A stretch of DNA of 64,000 nucleotides from Datisca glomerata. Taxonomy: Eukaryota > Streptophyta > Magnoliopsida > Cucurbitales > Datiscaceae. How positions within the stretch are numbered: the stretch's first letter is position 1; each line of letters opens with the position of its first letter. The DNA is taken from positions 896,252 to 960,251 of the forward strand of contig QANY01005074.1 in NCBI GenBank assembly GCA_003255025.1, in the 5' to 3' direction. Below are positions 21,765 through 32,939 of this stretch, piece after piece. The position numbers were made by a program, and so were the translations under genes. The notes under the pieces are model-generated. The model was not told the DNA's origin. It saw only the letters and a program-made list of their open reading frames with translations, and did not search any database.

Positions 21765-22770
21765 TTGTTTTTTGCTAGCATGCTTGATACATGGAAGTTG
21801 GAGTTAGAACTAGATGACATGAAGGTGGTTAAAGTTTTCCTAAAAATCTTTCCTGAGACTTTACTAGGTGTACCACTCACTGGACAAGTAGAGTTAAAAA
21901 TCAAACTAATTCTCAGGACATCCCTTTTCTCTAAGGCCATATACTGTATGGCACCTATGGAGATGGAGCTTAAGGAAGAATTCCAAGAGTTATTTGGACA
22001 AGGGTTCTATTAACCTAGTGTCTCACCTTGGGGAGCACCCGTTCTTCTTGTAAAGAAGAAGGATAAATCCATGAGACTCTACATAGATTATAGAGCTTAA
22101 AACAAGGTTGCTATCAAGAACAAGTACCCTTAACTTTGTATAGAGGATTTATTTGATGAACTCTAGGGAGCAAACATCTTCTCCAAGATTAACTAGCAAT
22201 CTGGGTACTATCAATTGAGAGTGAAGAAGGAGGACATACCAAAGCCTACTTTTCGTACTCGAGAAGGGCATTACGAGTTTTAGTCATGCCTTTTGGAATG
22301 AGCAATGACCCTGCTGGATTCATGGACATGATGAACTAGGTTTTATGAGATTTTTTTGGATCAGTTTGTCATTGTTTTCATAGATGATAGATATTCTAAT
22401 TTACTCTAAGTCTAAAGGAGAACATGAAGAATACCTCAAAACAACACTTCAAATTTAAAAGATCAGAAGTTATATGCCAAGTTTAGTAAGTGTGAGTTCT
22501 TGGGACACGTGGTTTCTAAAGATGAGATATCCCTTGATCCTGTTCAGATAGATCTAGTGATGAACTAGAACCATCCAACGAATGTCAAGGAGAATAAGAG
22601 TTTCTTGGGATTAACAAGCTATTATCGAAGATTTGTAGATGGATTTTTTAATATTTCTGCACCGTTGACTAAGGACCAAGAAAGAATGCACTATACCTTT
22701 AGTTGGAAGAGTACAAAAAGACTACAAGAACTGAAACAAAAGGTCCGTACCTGCTCTAGTCCATATCGTG
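21765..22770 (+). pseudogene. Reverse transcriptase of gypsy element 3
   Basis: Segments in order: 'PMEMELKEEFQELFGQGF', 'SPWGAPVLLVKKKDKSMRLY', 'SGYYQLRVKKEDIPK', 'GHYEF', 'QFVIVFIDD', 'KLYAKFSKCEFL', 'LGLTSYYRRFVDGF'. These are the fingers, palm and thumb of a plant Ty3/gypsy RT. The catalytic FIDD is present, but an extra 'agat' just after it (about 22386) shifts the frame inside the ILIYS segment. Several UAG stops occur where Trp, Gln or Glu is normal. The enzyme is dead. Confidence 0.85.
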
Positions 22771-23155
22771 CCCTCTGGGAGTGATGGGTTTGTTATGTAA
22801 AACTATGTTTCACGTGTGGGCTTTGGTTGTATATTGATTCAACACAGGATAATAATAGCATATACTTCTTGACAGTAGAAATGTTATGAACAAAAATACC
22901 CAGCCAATGGTTTGGAACATGTAAATGTAGTCTTTGCTTTGAAGGTTTGGTGTCATTATATCTAGGGGAGAAGGGTCAAAATCTACACAGACCATAAAAG
23001 TTTGAAATCTCTCTTTCACTAAAATGGAGCTTAATATGAGGTAGTGTAATTATCTACCATCCTAGAAACGGTAATGTGGTACCAGATGCAGATAGTATGA
23101 AATTAGGTTCATTAACAACCCTAATTTACACTCAGAAATCCATTCAAGATGTCTT
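22771..23155 (+). pseudogene. RNase H of gypsy element 3
   Basis: Frames read 'VGFGCILIQ', 'KCYEQKYPANGLEHVNVVFA' and 'KIYTDHKSLKSLF', then 'IYHPRNGNVVPDADSMK', equivalent to the family end 'YHPGKANVVADALSRK'. The order matches RNase H following RT in chromoviruses. The first catalytic-type Asp and the Glu of the ELxAVVFAL motif are not intact. Similarity stops near 23155, where element C begins, and no integrase is found. Confidence 0.8.
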
Positions 23156-24148
23156 AGCCAATATTATTAAAAGTCAAAACCTACGATAGCATTTTTTAAA
23201 CGTTATGGTTTCCATACCATAGCGTTTTTTAAAGGCTATGGTATCCCTACCATAGCATTTTTAAACAGAAGAAACCTCTAACCATGAGGGAATATTGATA
23301 GAAAATTGGTTCATGGTTCAGTCATTGAAGTATGAAATACCAAGTCCACATCTAGAAAGCAAGAAACAGTTCTTCATAGATGTGAAGGAATTTGTAGTTA
23401 TTTATCAACTGAGAGCTATATCAGAATTTTATTACTACTAATCAACCACTACATATACTTCACTACCACAAGAATAACACTTAATAAATCATATATGTCA
23501 ATCTTAACTTTTTCTAGACAATATTAATAGTTCAAGTCCTTATAAGAAGATATTATCAAAACACACAAAGTAGCTTATCTAAGCAGCATATTATTTGACA
23601 TGTGTCCTGCCCATAATGAGAACCTCTTCGGGAGGGGTAGGAGAAGACTAGGGAAAAAAAGAAGCACCCAAAGTGCGACTAAGAAGCATGTTAAGAATTA
23701 AGAATGATTCAAAAGAGAATGTGCTTCACTTGACAAAAATGATGGTAGCTTTTTTATCTTATCTTTCATAAACTTTAGCTAAACTTTCTCCATGTCCCAT
23801 CAAGAGGAGGCTGAATAGAAAAATAAATTGTAGTATAAATCAACACACAAAGATGTTGGTAAGAATATACATGGCAGAAATGAAAACTTCAAGTCAAGAC
23901 TAACCAGCATGCGATAGAGACTACTAAAGAGACTAACTAGTGTAAAACTGTCAACTGATGCACAATAGAGACGAGCCATCATCCCAACCGCAACAATCAT
24001 GATAATAATTTATTAAACATAACCAACACTTGAATTTTCAAATATCAAAGAAGAAAAATTTATTTGTTGGAGACAGAAAAAAAAAGTAAAAGACATACCA
24101 TCTTAGTGTATAACAATTAGGATTGGCTTTATTGTTAATAAATCAAAA

Positions 24149-24642
24149 TTGACAAACAAAACCTACATGCTTTCACTAAACAAGCAGAAAAATCAGCAAG
24201 CAAAACAACCAACTCAAGAAGAGCTCTATGCTCATCTGCAAAAATGTAAATTTCTTACTGATTTCATATTGTTTCTGGGGTATATAGTGATTGAAGATGG
24301 GATTAAGATGGATGAAAGAAATATTGAAGAAATTAGAAGCTAGCCAACACAACCTACAGTTGGAGAAGTGCCCAGTTTTCATGGTTTGGAAGAATTTCAG
24401 TACCATAACTGCTTCAATTACGCCATTGTTCAAGCATTAAAGCATTGGCAACATTATCTCATTCAGCGAGGATTTTTTGATATACAGATCATAAGGCGTT
24501 GAAGCATATAAACAACCAAAAAAATTGAACAAAAGACACGTGCGTTGGGTTTCTTTCTTGGAGCAATTTACATTCACTATAAAGCATAAGGCTGGAACTA
24601 GCAAAAAAGTGGCAGATGCTCTTAGCAGGAAAGAGAAGTAGA
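24149..24642 (+). pseudogene. Gypsy RT-thumb/RNase H fragment with internal deletion
   Basis: The first part reads 'ELYAHLQKCKFLTDFILFLG' and 'GIKMDERNIEEIRS', RT thumb sequence of the CRM/Reina-like type, then 'VGEVPSFHGLEEF'. It then jumps to 'ALKHWQHYL' and, in other frames, remnants of 'TDHEALKH' and 'KRHVRWVSFLEQF', which belong to RNase H. About one hundred residues of connection sequence are missing. It differs from gypsy element 3 and so comes from another element. It lies inside element C. Confidence 0.75.
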
Positions 24643-24809
24643 AAAAATTCAAATACCCTAAACTTAGACAAAATTTCTTATAAAAAAGACAAAAATCAGG
24701 AAAAAAATTACAAACAATCAAACATGAATTATAGATTAAATCAAAGTGTGAAAGTGCTAAAAACAGAGCTGCGGAGCTGAGAAAAAGAGAGTTGAGAGAG
24801 AGGTTCATA

Positions 24810-24870
24810 AATATAAAGAGAGAGAGAGAGACATAGAGGAAGAGACAGAGAGCTAGAGAGAGTGTGTGTG
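24810..24870. repeat. GA-rich microsatellite in element C leader
   Basis: Runs of 'gagagagagag' lie at 24816-24862. On the minus strand this is a CT-rich stretch downstream of the exon-like segment at 25015-25227. Elements A and B have similar GA-rich stretches near their right ends. Confidence 0.7.
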
Positions 24871-25014
24871 ACTAAAAATAGGGATGGATACTTGGACTCA
24901 CCATACTAGGGAGCAGCGCATAGGGGAGTTAGGGCTCTTTTAGAGAGATGAAAAATTTATGCACAGGGGAGCTAGAGCTTCTTCTAATGATGGAGAAATA
25001 TAGGTAGAATCACC

Positions 25015-25227
25015 TTAGCTGTCGATTTTCACCATCTGAAGAACTGCACCACTGCTGATCAGAATACAATCAAAGATTGCCACTGGGGAAGGGAGAGCTC
25101 TCGTACGCAGATCTGGTAAATGAGAGAAAGCAATTTCACAAATTTGTTTTCTAATAGAATAGGAAGACATCAAAGTGAGAGAGCTTACCAAGGGAGACCT
25201 CGCGAGAGAGGATGAGAGGCCATGCAT
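25015..25227 (-). pseudogene. Gene-like exon-intron-exon in element C, unidentified
   Basis: A minus-strand ATG (25225-25227) opens a short frame, 'MHGLSSSLARSPL'. A canonical donor 'GTAAGC' follows with its GT at 25188-25187, and a pyrimidine-rich acceptor 'TTTACCAG' ends at 25113. This gives a possible 76-base intron. The next exon reads on through 'RTRALPSPVAIFD'. The track also stays open without splicing. The protein matches nothing that I recognise. It may be the 5' end of a captured gene or of the transposon's own transcript. Confidence 0.35.
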
Positions 25228-25485
25228 GGAAGCTTGCTCAGTTTGACGATTATAGAGAGGAGAAGACGCGCATGGAGAAGCTTGATTTTGGGTTTTCTCT
25301 TTGAGAAATGATTTTGGGAGATTGAACTACACGGGTTTTGAGTTTTTATTCCCCGCATGCTTAAGCTTTTATCGCATTTTGATAAAAAATGGTGTGCTTC
25401 TATTTCTCATTTTCTTGATAATTTTTTTATCCCAATATATTTTCATTTTCAGAGTACGACTGTTCTCAATATATTTGTAGTGTAG

Positions 25486-26497
25486 ACCTATTAGCCATGG
25501 TGCATATTTTATTCTTGTACATTTAATAATCTTAATTGATCTTGCTAGAAAATAATTGATTTACATAAAAAAAGACAATACCATCTATTCAATTAGATTA
25601 TATTAATATAAAGTCTATTTAAAATTATATAAATTATACTATAAAAATATTATTGAAAAATATTTATAGGTATATTAATTTGAACTAATCATATGACTTA
25701 ATTTATAGTCAATTAAAACAATTTTATGAAATTATTCCAACATTATTAATTTTTATTAAAATTCAATCAAACAGTATTAATTTATTATTAAATATGCACA
25801 TGTCAATGTTTTATGCATATTCATACTATATAAAAAGTGGGATATTGAGAAATTGTTTTGAACAAGAATATCTTTACTTTTTAAAACTCACTAAATTATC
25901 CTTTAACCTAAATTTAAACACCACCATAAAAATAAAGTTATTTAGTTAAGTAATAAATAAAAATTGTTTAATTTAAATTATATAATTAATGACTAATTTT
26001 AAATTTTATTTCTGATAATTATTGTCCTATGGTGTAACCGGACATATATTCGGAAGATATGTAAAAAGACTCACGTTTCTACAAATTTGACATAAGAAAA
26101 AATAATTGACAACCAAACTATAAATAAGATATTAACATATTACTTTGTATATGTGAAATAATTATATACAATTTGTGGATGTTGAGAATCTACGATTAAT
26201 TGTGATATCATGAATCACAGATGATATAGTCACGACCCTCCATGAAAGAACGATCAACGAAGGATTGACTCAAAGAGAATACATATCGTTTGAATGAGAT
26301 GTACCATCTATTGATAACAGTTATTCAACAATCACTCGTCCATGTACAACATATCTTCCTCGTTATCCATAAGTGTGGGGATTCCTTTCATAGTTCAACC
26401 CCCTTAAATTGCCTTCAGTTTTTTCCTTATAGGGGTGTTATTCAATCGTTATTTCCTTGTAGTATTAAATCATATTGATGTCGCATCAACGGATAGG
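25486..26497. other. AT-rich stretch without recognised features
   Basis: About 1 kb of very AT-rich sequence contains no gene or repeat that I can identify. If the Tat element to the right has a 3' LTR, it should lie in or near this stretch. I see no convincing match to the LTR at 42843-44030. Confidence 0.5.
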
Positions 26498-26765
26498 CCT
26501 CAACCATTTTGGATAGCCTTGACCACGAACATGATTGGCCTCGGCCATCCTCGTAATCTCGGTTGTAGTGAAACGAGTTGGACCTCGACCATTGTTGTGG
26601 TCTCGGTAAAAAATGCTTGAGGGAGCCTCGACCATCTTTGTGGCCTCAACCATAGCGGAGTGAGAGGGACATCAACCATCTCAGTGGCCTTGATTGTGAA
26701 GGTGGTAAGTTGGACCTCAGCCATTGTAGTGGCCTCAAATGCAAGAGCGTGGGTCTCGGTCGTGC
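26498..26765. repeat. 44-bp minisatellite, about six copies
   Basis: The phrase 'cctcgaccat' and variants recur at 26498, 26539, 26583, 26626, 26670 and 26714, spaced 41-44 bases apart. Units carry a companion phrase like 'tggcctc'. It lies upstream of the antisense ORF of the Tat element. Tat-lineage elements are known to carry variable tandem repeats in their 3' regions. The open frame on the minus strand (26500-26724) is a translation of the repeat. Confidence 0.85.
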
Positions 26766-27740
26766 GAACCTCAACCCAAGATAGAGAACCCTTAGCTTAA
26801 ACTTGGCGTGGTCCCTAGCTTGTTTTGGGGCCTTGCCTGTAAGCCCTATTTGATCTTGTGCCTCGATCTAAGTGATTATTAACACCTACAGTTTTTCCTT
26901 GCTTTGCGAGTCTGAAGGGTAACGTAGGACTCGAGAAGTATACGTGGTGGGAAGATGATCTCAAATTTCCTGCCTTTCTGTCTGAGGCTTTGAGTTTGCT
27001 GGTTTCATAATCTCGAGTTTAAGAAAGTATGTTTTTCTTTAGATGAGGTGACTTTGATGGTCTCGGTCGTCGGAGCATGTTTCTAATTTCACAAAATCTG
27101 TTGGTGCCGAGCATATCGTAAGTCTCAGAATGTATGCCTTGTCCGCGGGATTGCTGCCCTGTCAGATCTTATCTAAGCGACTTATGTCCGAGCATATAAG
27201 TTCAGGTGTATCCTATTTGGGCATACATATTATGTCCGAGCGTAGGGTTTTTTTAGAGAATATGTACCACGTCTGAAAGTATATACTCGAGGATAGACAT
27301 CATGGGCTGGTCACATCGCGTCTTGTCATGCCTTGGGTTAATGGTTTTGAGTTTTGCCACGTGATGCATGCTGATTGAGGAGCTATCACATCATTGCACA
27401 GCCTATGAAGGGTCATTTTAATCTACACCGTTGATTCAAGGGAAATGATCCTTCTTAGTTCGTACCAATTGAAGCGAGGTTCGTGATCGATTGCTTTGGC
27501 GTGCTCAACTCGGTCTCAAAAGGTTAGTGTTCCCCCTACTTTTTTTTTATCCTTTTGTGACATTTTATGGGTAATTTAAGAATGTGTTAGGGATATAGAG
27601 GTCTGTGGTGAGTTTCCTTTCATGGTGGTTTCATGGGAGACTTTTGATTTTCTGATGAAATTCCGGCAAGTCGAATTTCTTTTTGATTTATTTTCGATAT
27701 TATTTTTCCGTAGAGTTCGTGTTTGCCGCAGTCGTTGAGC
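26766..27740 (+). other. Upstream region of the antisense ORF
   Basis: No coding sequence is seen. The region has several loosely repeated 'gtccgagc' phrases (about 27188, 27233) and a 'ctacaccgttgattcaa' promoter-like phrase (about 27421). It ends in a pyrimidine-rich stretch before the ATG at about 27741. It would hold the promoter of the plus-strand ORF if that was ever transcribed. Confidence 0.4.
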
Positions 27741-27980
27741 ATGGCTGACCTTTCCGACTGTATGAACGCCTTATTGGCTAGAGGCCCCTCGAGTTCGGGT
27801 TTTTCGGATCGTGCCGAGCCTACTGTCGTTTAAGCATTTGGGTCTGAGGCTTTCGTCACAGAAGCTAGTTCGGATGATGCTGTGCCCCAAGCGATTAGCT
27901 TGAGGGTCGTGGATTAGAGCATGTCTGAGAATATCGGGGCTCAGGCTAGATGGTCTTATCTGGCAGGGACCAGTTCTTCC
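27741..27980 (+). pseudogene. Antisense ORF of Tat element, N-terminal part
   Basis: It begins 'MADLSDCMNALLARGPSSSG', a start typical of the plant proteins annotated as putative gypsy-type transposon (Transposase_28), and continues Ser/Ala-rich. Two in-frame stops interrupt it. It is cut at 27980 by a copia element; the reading frame resumes after that element at 35052, once one copy of the 5-bp target duplication is discounted. The function of this ORF family is not established. Confidence 0.55.
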
Positions 27981-29316
27981 TGTCGGCCCTATATAGATAG
28001 CTTTTGTCGATAGCAAAATGCTGAAGTTAATAATAATTTTAATTAAGTTTACTAAGACTATTGAAAATTATCACAATTCATATATATTGAAGATAATTCT
28101 GATATTTATTTTTATTAGGAGCTGAAGAAAGAAGATGACAAAAATATTTATTTTTTATATAATTTTTTATGAAGAACTTATCCATTTTATTTATTTTTAT
28201 AAAGCTCAATTTATTTAAAAATATCTATTCTCCAATTAAGTTTTCATCCATTAAAAACTTAATACTAAAAATCTTATCTTCACTTTCCCATTAGACAAAA
28301 TACATTAGATGAAAATAATGACAAGTTATAAATAAAATAAGTTCAATTCCAAGTAGATAAAGAGATGGAGTTTATCCAAATAATTTTTTGTCACATTGTA
28401 TTATTTTAAGTAAGAGTATTATTTACCTTTTGGGTAGATGATTTTTTATCTTCTTTATTGAGGATGGAGTGTCATTTCTTGTGTTTAAATTTAAAAATTA
28501 AGAATTTTCCTCCTAAACGTAGCCCAGCCCCTCTCTTATATAAATACATCTCATTTTCATTCACAAAATATAATTCATAATTGAGAGACTTGCTCCTAAA
28601 AATCTTCCAAAACTTTCCTAAATCACTCATAATATTTTAAACTTTATTATACTAACAAATTTCTTGAGTGAGTCAGATAATTTTTTTGTGTGCTTAGATT
28701 AAAGACTCTACTCTTTTGAGAGAGTTATTGTAAGAGATCAATTAATGTCGAAACACATAGCTTTGTAAAGTTTAGTTGGCACCTGACACTCATGAGTCAA
28801 TTAGGTTTATGAGGTTTGATTTTCACCCTTAAGAAGATTGTGGTATTAAAAATCTCGAAGGTGAGGCCTTGAGGCGTAGACGTAGGGAAATGATTTCTCG
28901 AGCCACATAAAAATATCTTGTGCATATTGTCTTCTCCTTCTTCTCTTTTTATTTCTTACTATTTATTTTTCACTTTTTAATTTTCCGCCCTTATTTTTCA
29001 CTTTTTAATTTTCCGCCCTTACTTTTTGCAATGTAATTTTCTACACTTAATTTTCGTAATTTAAGTTTCGGCACTTTAAGTTTCCGTAATTTTATTTTAT
29101 TTGCTTGTTTTTTCATTTCCATATTTACATTATTGCAAACATTATTTACATTAACACTTTTATCTATTACTTATTTATTTATCTTTTCAAGCGTTAAACT
29201 CATAAAATTTTAGAGTTCATTTTTGAACATTCATTTTTTACTTGAGCGTGAAGTTTTTCTAATTTGAACATGGTCACCCAATTCACCCCCTCTTGTGTTG
29301 CCACATAGATCTTACA
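27981..29316 (+). mobile_element. 5' LTR of copia element 4
   Basis: It is 1336 bases long. A TATA box 'cttatataaatacatc' lies at about 28535, equivalent to 'cctctataaatacacc' at about 34378 in the 3' LTR. The AT-rich U5 contains a tandem duplication of 'ttatttttcactttttaattttccgccc' at about 28965-29025, present here but not in the 3' LTR. Confidence 0.9.
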
Positions 29317-29318
29317 GT

Positions 29319-29334
29319 CGGTATCAAAGCTTGA
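29319..29334 (+). promoter_or_regulatory. Primer-binding site of copia element 4
   Basis: 'cggtatcaaagcttga' follows the 5' LTR by two bases and resembles TGGTATCAGAGC, the tRNA-iMet site typical of copia elements. Confidence 0.7.
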
Positions 29335-29394
29335 TACTATATACAATAAGACTTAATCGTCTTGAGTTATGCATCCATGTGTTACTGTTTTATT

Positions 29395-30667
29395 GAAGGT
29401 CGATCTACTACTGGACCTCTATTTTAATGATGATAATTATACTTATTAGAAAATGAGAATGATGAATTATATTTAATCGATTTGTTATGATTTATGACAT
29501 GCTGTTGAAAATGGTGGTCATGTTCCATTCAAAATAGTGGATGGTAAAAATATTACCAAATTAAATAGTGAATGAAATGATGACGATAAAAAAATTCTTT
29601 AAATGCTAGGGCTATGAATGCTTTGTTTAGTACTCTTTATAAAAATGAATTTAGTAAAATTTTTACATGTGCATTTGCTAAATCTAGGCATATGTTAGAA
29701 GTCACACGAAGACGCAAATCAAGTTAAAGAATCCAACATACTTGTTCTTTGTTAAAATTATGTAAAACAAAGCATGATAAATCCGTACGAGATATGTTTA
29801 CTCGTTTCATCAATATTATAAATGGCTTGAAATCTCTTAGTAAAACTTATTCTAATGTTGAAATAGTGAGAAATTTTTTTTGGTGCTACCAAAGAATTGG
29901 GCGGCGAAGGTGACCGCATCTAAAAAGTCAAAGATCTCGGCACACTTTCACTTGAAGAACTTATTGTCTTATCGATGATGCATGAAATGAGGCTAAACAA
30001 AAATGACGAAAAAGATACACCAAAGAAGAAGAGCATTGCACTAAAATCAACACTTGGAATAATCTGATAATGAGAAGGATAACTATATGATGAGGATTGA
30101 GGAAGATGACATGGCTTAGACGCTAGACGATTCGAGAAATTCTAAAATAGAAAGAAAAGTCCTCCACGAAAAGATGATGAGAAGATACCTTGAGACACTC
30201 ACGTGCTATGAATGTAAAAGTCCGGACACATCAAAGTTGATTGTCTAAATCTAAATGATGTCCCAAAGAAGTTTAAAAGAAGAACATTCAAGTTAGGATG
30301 AGATGAGACTAATGATACTGACTCTGATGGTGAAGAAGAGGAAGTTATAAGCATGTGCTTCAGGGCACTAGAATATGAGGTATGTTTTTCTAGGCTAACT
30401 TTAAAATGTAAACGTAGTTTTGAAGAAACCAAAAATTCCTTTGAAGAGCTTTATAGTGAATTTGAGAAACTTAACTTAAAGAACAAAATTATAAGAAACG
30501 GGTTTTCAAAACTTCAAGAAGAAAATGAGTCTCTGAAAAGCAAAACAACCATACATGTTTTACATCAAGACCTTGTTCAAAGTCAAAAGAAAGAAAAAGA
30601 TTTAAATTCAACAGTTTTAAACTTTATAAATGGGAGAAATAATCTTGACAAACTTATTGGTAATTAA
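29395..30667 (+). pseudogene. Gag of copia element 4
   Basis: Shifting frames give 'HAVENGGHVPFKIVDGK', 'NALFSTLYKNEF' and 'FTRFINIINGLKSLSKTYSN', the conserved copia gag core. A partial zinc knuckle ('CYECK...DTSKLI', about 30208) follows and lacks its His and last Cys spacing. The open frame 30353-30667 is a charged, Lys/Glu/Leu-rich segment likely to form a coiled coil, as expected downstream of the knuckle in SIRE-like elements. Several frameshifts and stops are present. Confidence 0.75.
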
Positions 30668-30929
30668 AGCAATGTTTATGATAAAAGAAGATTATAATAT
30701 CAACCTTTTCAAAAGAAAATCAGAATATTTTTGTAAAACTAACACAATATCATTCTATTATTTTTCACTATTGTGGGGTTAAAAGCCACAAAGTTATTCA
30801 TGTTTTCATAAAAAAAGTTTTGTTCCATGAAAAAAAATGAATGACTCTCTACAACACTAACCATGAATGACACTAAAAAATTTGGGTTTCAAAAGTGAAC
30901 TTTTGAATTTTTTTTATTGGTACCATTCA

Positions 30930-31900
30930 AGAAGAAGGATAAATTGTATCTTGACAGTGGATGATCGAGATATATGACCTGTGATGAATCAACACTCACT
31001 GAAATTTATCGAAATAAAAGACATGTCATCTTTGGAAATGACAAAAAGAGAAAAATCATTGGTATTGACTCCGTAGTAATGACTCCTCCCTTGCTATAGA
31101 TAAAGTTCTACTGGTAGATGGTCCAAAACATAATCTAATTAGCATAAGACAATTTTATTATAAAAACTACAGAGTAATTATTGAAAAAAATATATGTCTA
31201 ATTATAGATAAAGTGTCAATTAAAATTTTATTTGTTCTAAATTTTAATCTAAGTCACTTTCAAAATCATAATAAAAATGTTTTCTTATTTTTCGCATTGA
31301 TAATTGGCTATGACATAAAATACTTCGGGTATGCTAGTACATATTTATATTCAAAACTACCAAAAAATAATTTAAATTCTAAAAATAAATTTTTATGTGA
31401 AATAAAATTTGTGAGACATGCCAAATGGGTAAACAAGTTAAAATTTCTTTCAAATCAAAACATATAGTATAAGCTAGTAGACCATTGTAATTACTCCACA
31501 TTGACCTATTTGGTTCTTCAAAAATTACAAGTCTTAGAGGTAAACACTATGAATTGACATAGTTGATTTTTCAAGATATGATTGGTTTTTATTTCTAAAA
31601 AATAAGGATGCCTACAAGAAATGACAAGAACAATGGTAAATGAAAATGTCTTACTTGAGGGTCGAAGCCGTTAATACACCTTGCTACATTATGAATCATG
31701 TTTTACTTAGACTTATTCTGAACAAAATCGCCTATGAACTTTGGAATAAAAAATTCCTAATATTAGCTATTTCAATATTTTTGGGTGTAAATATTTTATT
31801 TTAAACAATAAAGACAACTTTTGTAAGTTGTATACTAAAGAGATCTTTTTAGGATATTTCACATTTAACAAATCATATAGAGTTTAAAATAGAAGAACAT
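30930..31900 (+). pseudogene. Protease, GAG-pre-integrase and integrase remnants of copia element 4
   Basis: 'LYLDSG' followed by a stop and 'SRYMTCDES' is the copia protease start (family: YLDSGCSRHMT); the DSG triad is intact but the next Cys codon has become TGA. 'VLLVDGPKHNLISIRQF' is the pre-integrase segment. 'LLHIDLFG' is the first integrase catalytic region. Beyond about 31550 the integrase is fragmentary. The open frame 31213-31467 covers the zinc-binding/pre-integrase part. Confidence 0.7.
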
Positions 31901-32079
31901 CAGTTGTAGAAGAATCCATGCATCTTATCCGTGATGCAGCTATTCCCTCTAACATCTTTTATGATCAAGATGATGAAATTATTAGAAAAGTAGAAGATGT
32001 TCATATCAATACTAATGAATGATCAAGTAACTCTCCCCAATAGCACGTTAACATAAAAGATCACAACTAATTTCTAAAA

Positions 32080-32885
32080 GAATCAAAGTTTATGAAAGAT
32101 TATTCAAAAGAGCTCTTCGTGGGAGACATATCAAAAGTGATAGAGACCCACTTTACACTTCATTATGTTGATAACTTTGCTTTTATTTCTCAGCTTGAGC
32201 AAAAATCTTTTATAGATACTGAAAAACATGAGTATTGGATAGTTGCTATGCAAGAAGAACTTAATCAATTCGAAAGAAGTAATGTTTGAGAACTTGTTCC
32301 TAGACCTTCTAATCACTAAGTAATTGATATACTAAGCGTGTTTTTAGAAATAAAGTAGATTAAAATAGTATTGTTACTAGAAATAAAGCTAGATTAGTAG
32401 CATACAGATATAATCAAGAAGAAGGAATAGATAATGATGAAACTTTTACTCCCGTTACTAGACTTCATACAATAAGAATGCTATCATCAATCTTTGCATG
32501 TTTCAAAAATTTTGTTTTATATCGAATAGATCTCAAGAGTGAATTTTTGAATGGATACATTATGGAAGAAGTTTATGTAGAACAACATCCCAGTTTTTGA
32601 AGTTTGAATTTTTCGAATCACGTGTATAAAATTAAAAATGTTCCTAGAGTTTGATATGAAAGGTTCAGTAAATTTCTTATTGATGATGAATGGGCAAAAG
32701 AGATAACACCATCTTCATAAAATCAAAGGGCAATGATGTAATGTCTGGTGCCACTAATGATGATGGTAGAATTGAACTTCTCATTGGACTACAAATCAAG
32801 AAAATGAAGGATGAGATCCTTATAATCTAAGAAAAAAATTTTCTCCAGAAGTTTGACATGGAAATGTGAAGGCTAGTAACAGTTT
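32080..32885 (+). pseudogene. Reverse transcriptase of copia element 4, YVDD motif deleted
   Basis: 'YWIVAMQEELNQFERSNV' and 'ELVPRPSNH' mark the RT start. Later frames give 'NQEEGIDNDETFTPVTRL' and 'LNGYIMEEVYVEQHP'. Near 32725-32750, 'IFIKSKGNDV' runs straight into 'SGATNDDG', so the segment that normally holds YVDD (about a dozen residues) is missing. Then comes 'ELLIGLQIKKMKDEIL'. Without the catalytic motif it cannot act as a polymerase. Confidence 0.8.
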
Positions 32886-32939
32886 CATGAGTATCACCTT
32901 AAAGTTAGACAAGGATGAGAAGAGTAAAGACGTGATATA

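Larger units (their letters stand above)
23165..25485. mobile_element. Element C, probable CACTA-like DNA transposon
   Basis: The left part (23185-23265) holds hairpin subterminal repeats such as 'gctatggtatccctaccatagc', like those at the ends of CACTA elements. The right part ends 'atatttgtagtg' (about 25468-25479), a CACTA-like terminus. Between them are a gypsy RT fragment (24149-24642) and a gene-like leader and exon/intron on the minus strand (25015-25227). A clean left CACTA terminus and a target duplication are not visible, so the boundaries are inferred. It interrupts gypsy element 3 after RNase H. Confidence 0.4.

Noticed and set aside
26160..26300. Possible 3' LTR end of the Tat element ('tgtggatgttgagaatctac' against 'tgtagttactgaaaatctca')
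   Set aside because: The similarity covers only about 20 bases and does not extend, which is too weak to call an LTR.
26500..26724. Minus-strand frame with repeating hydrophobic/Pro-Thr units
   Set aside because: It follows the 44-bp minisatellite period and shifts frame with it.
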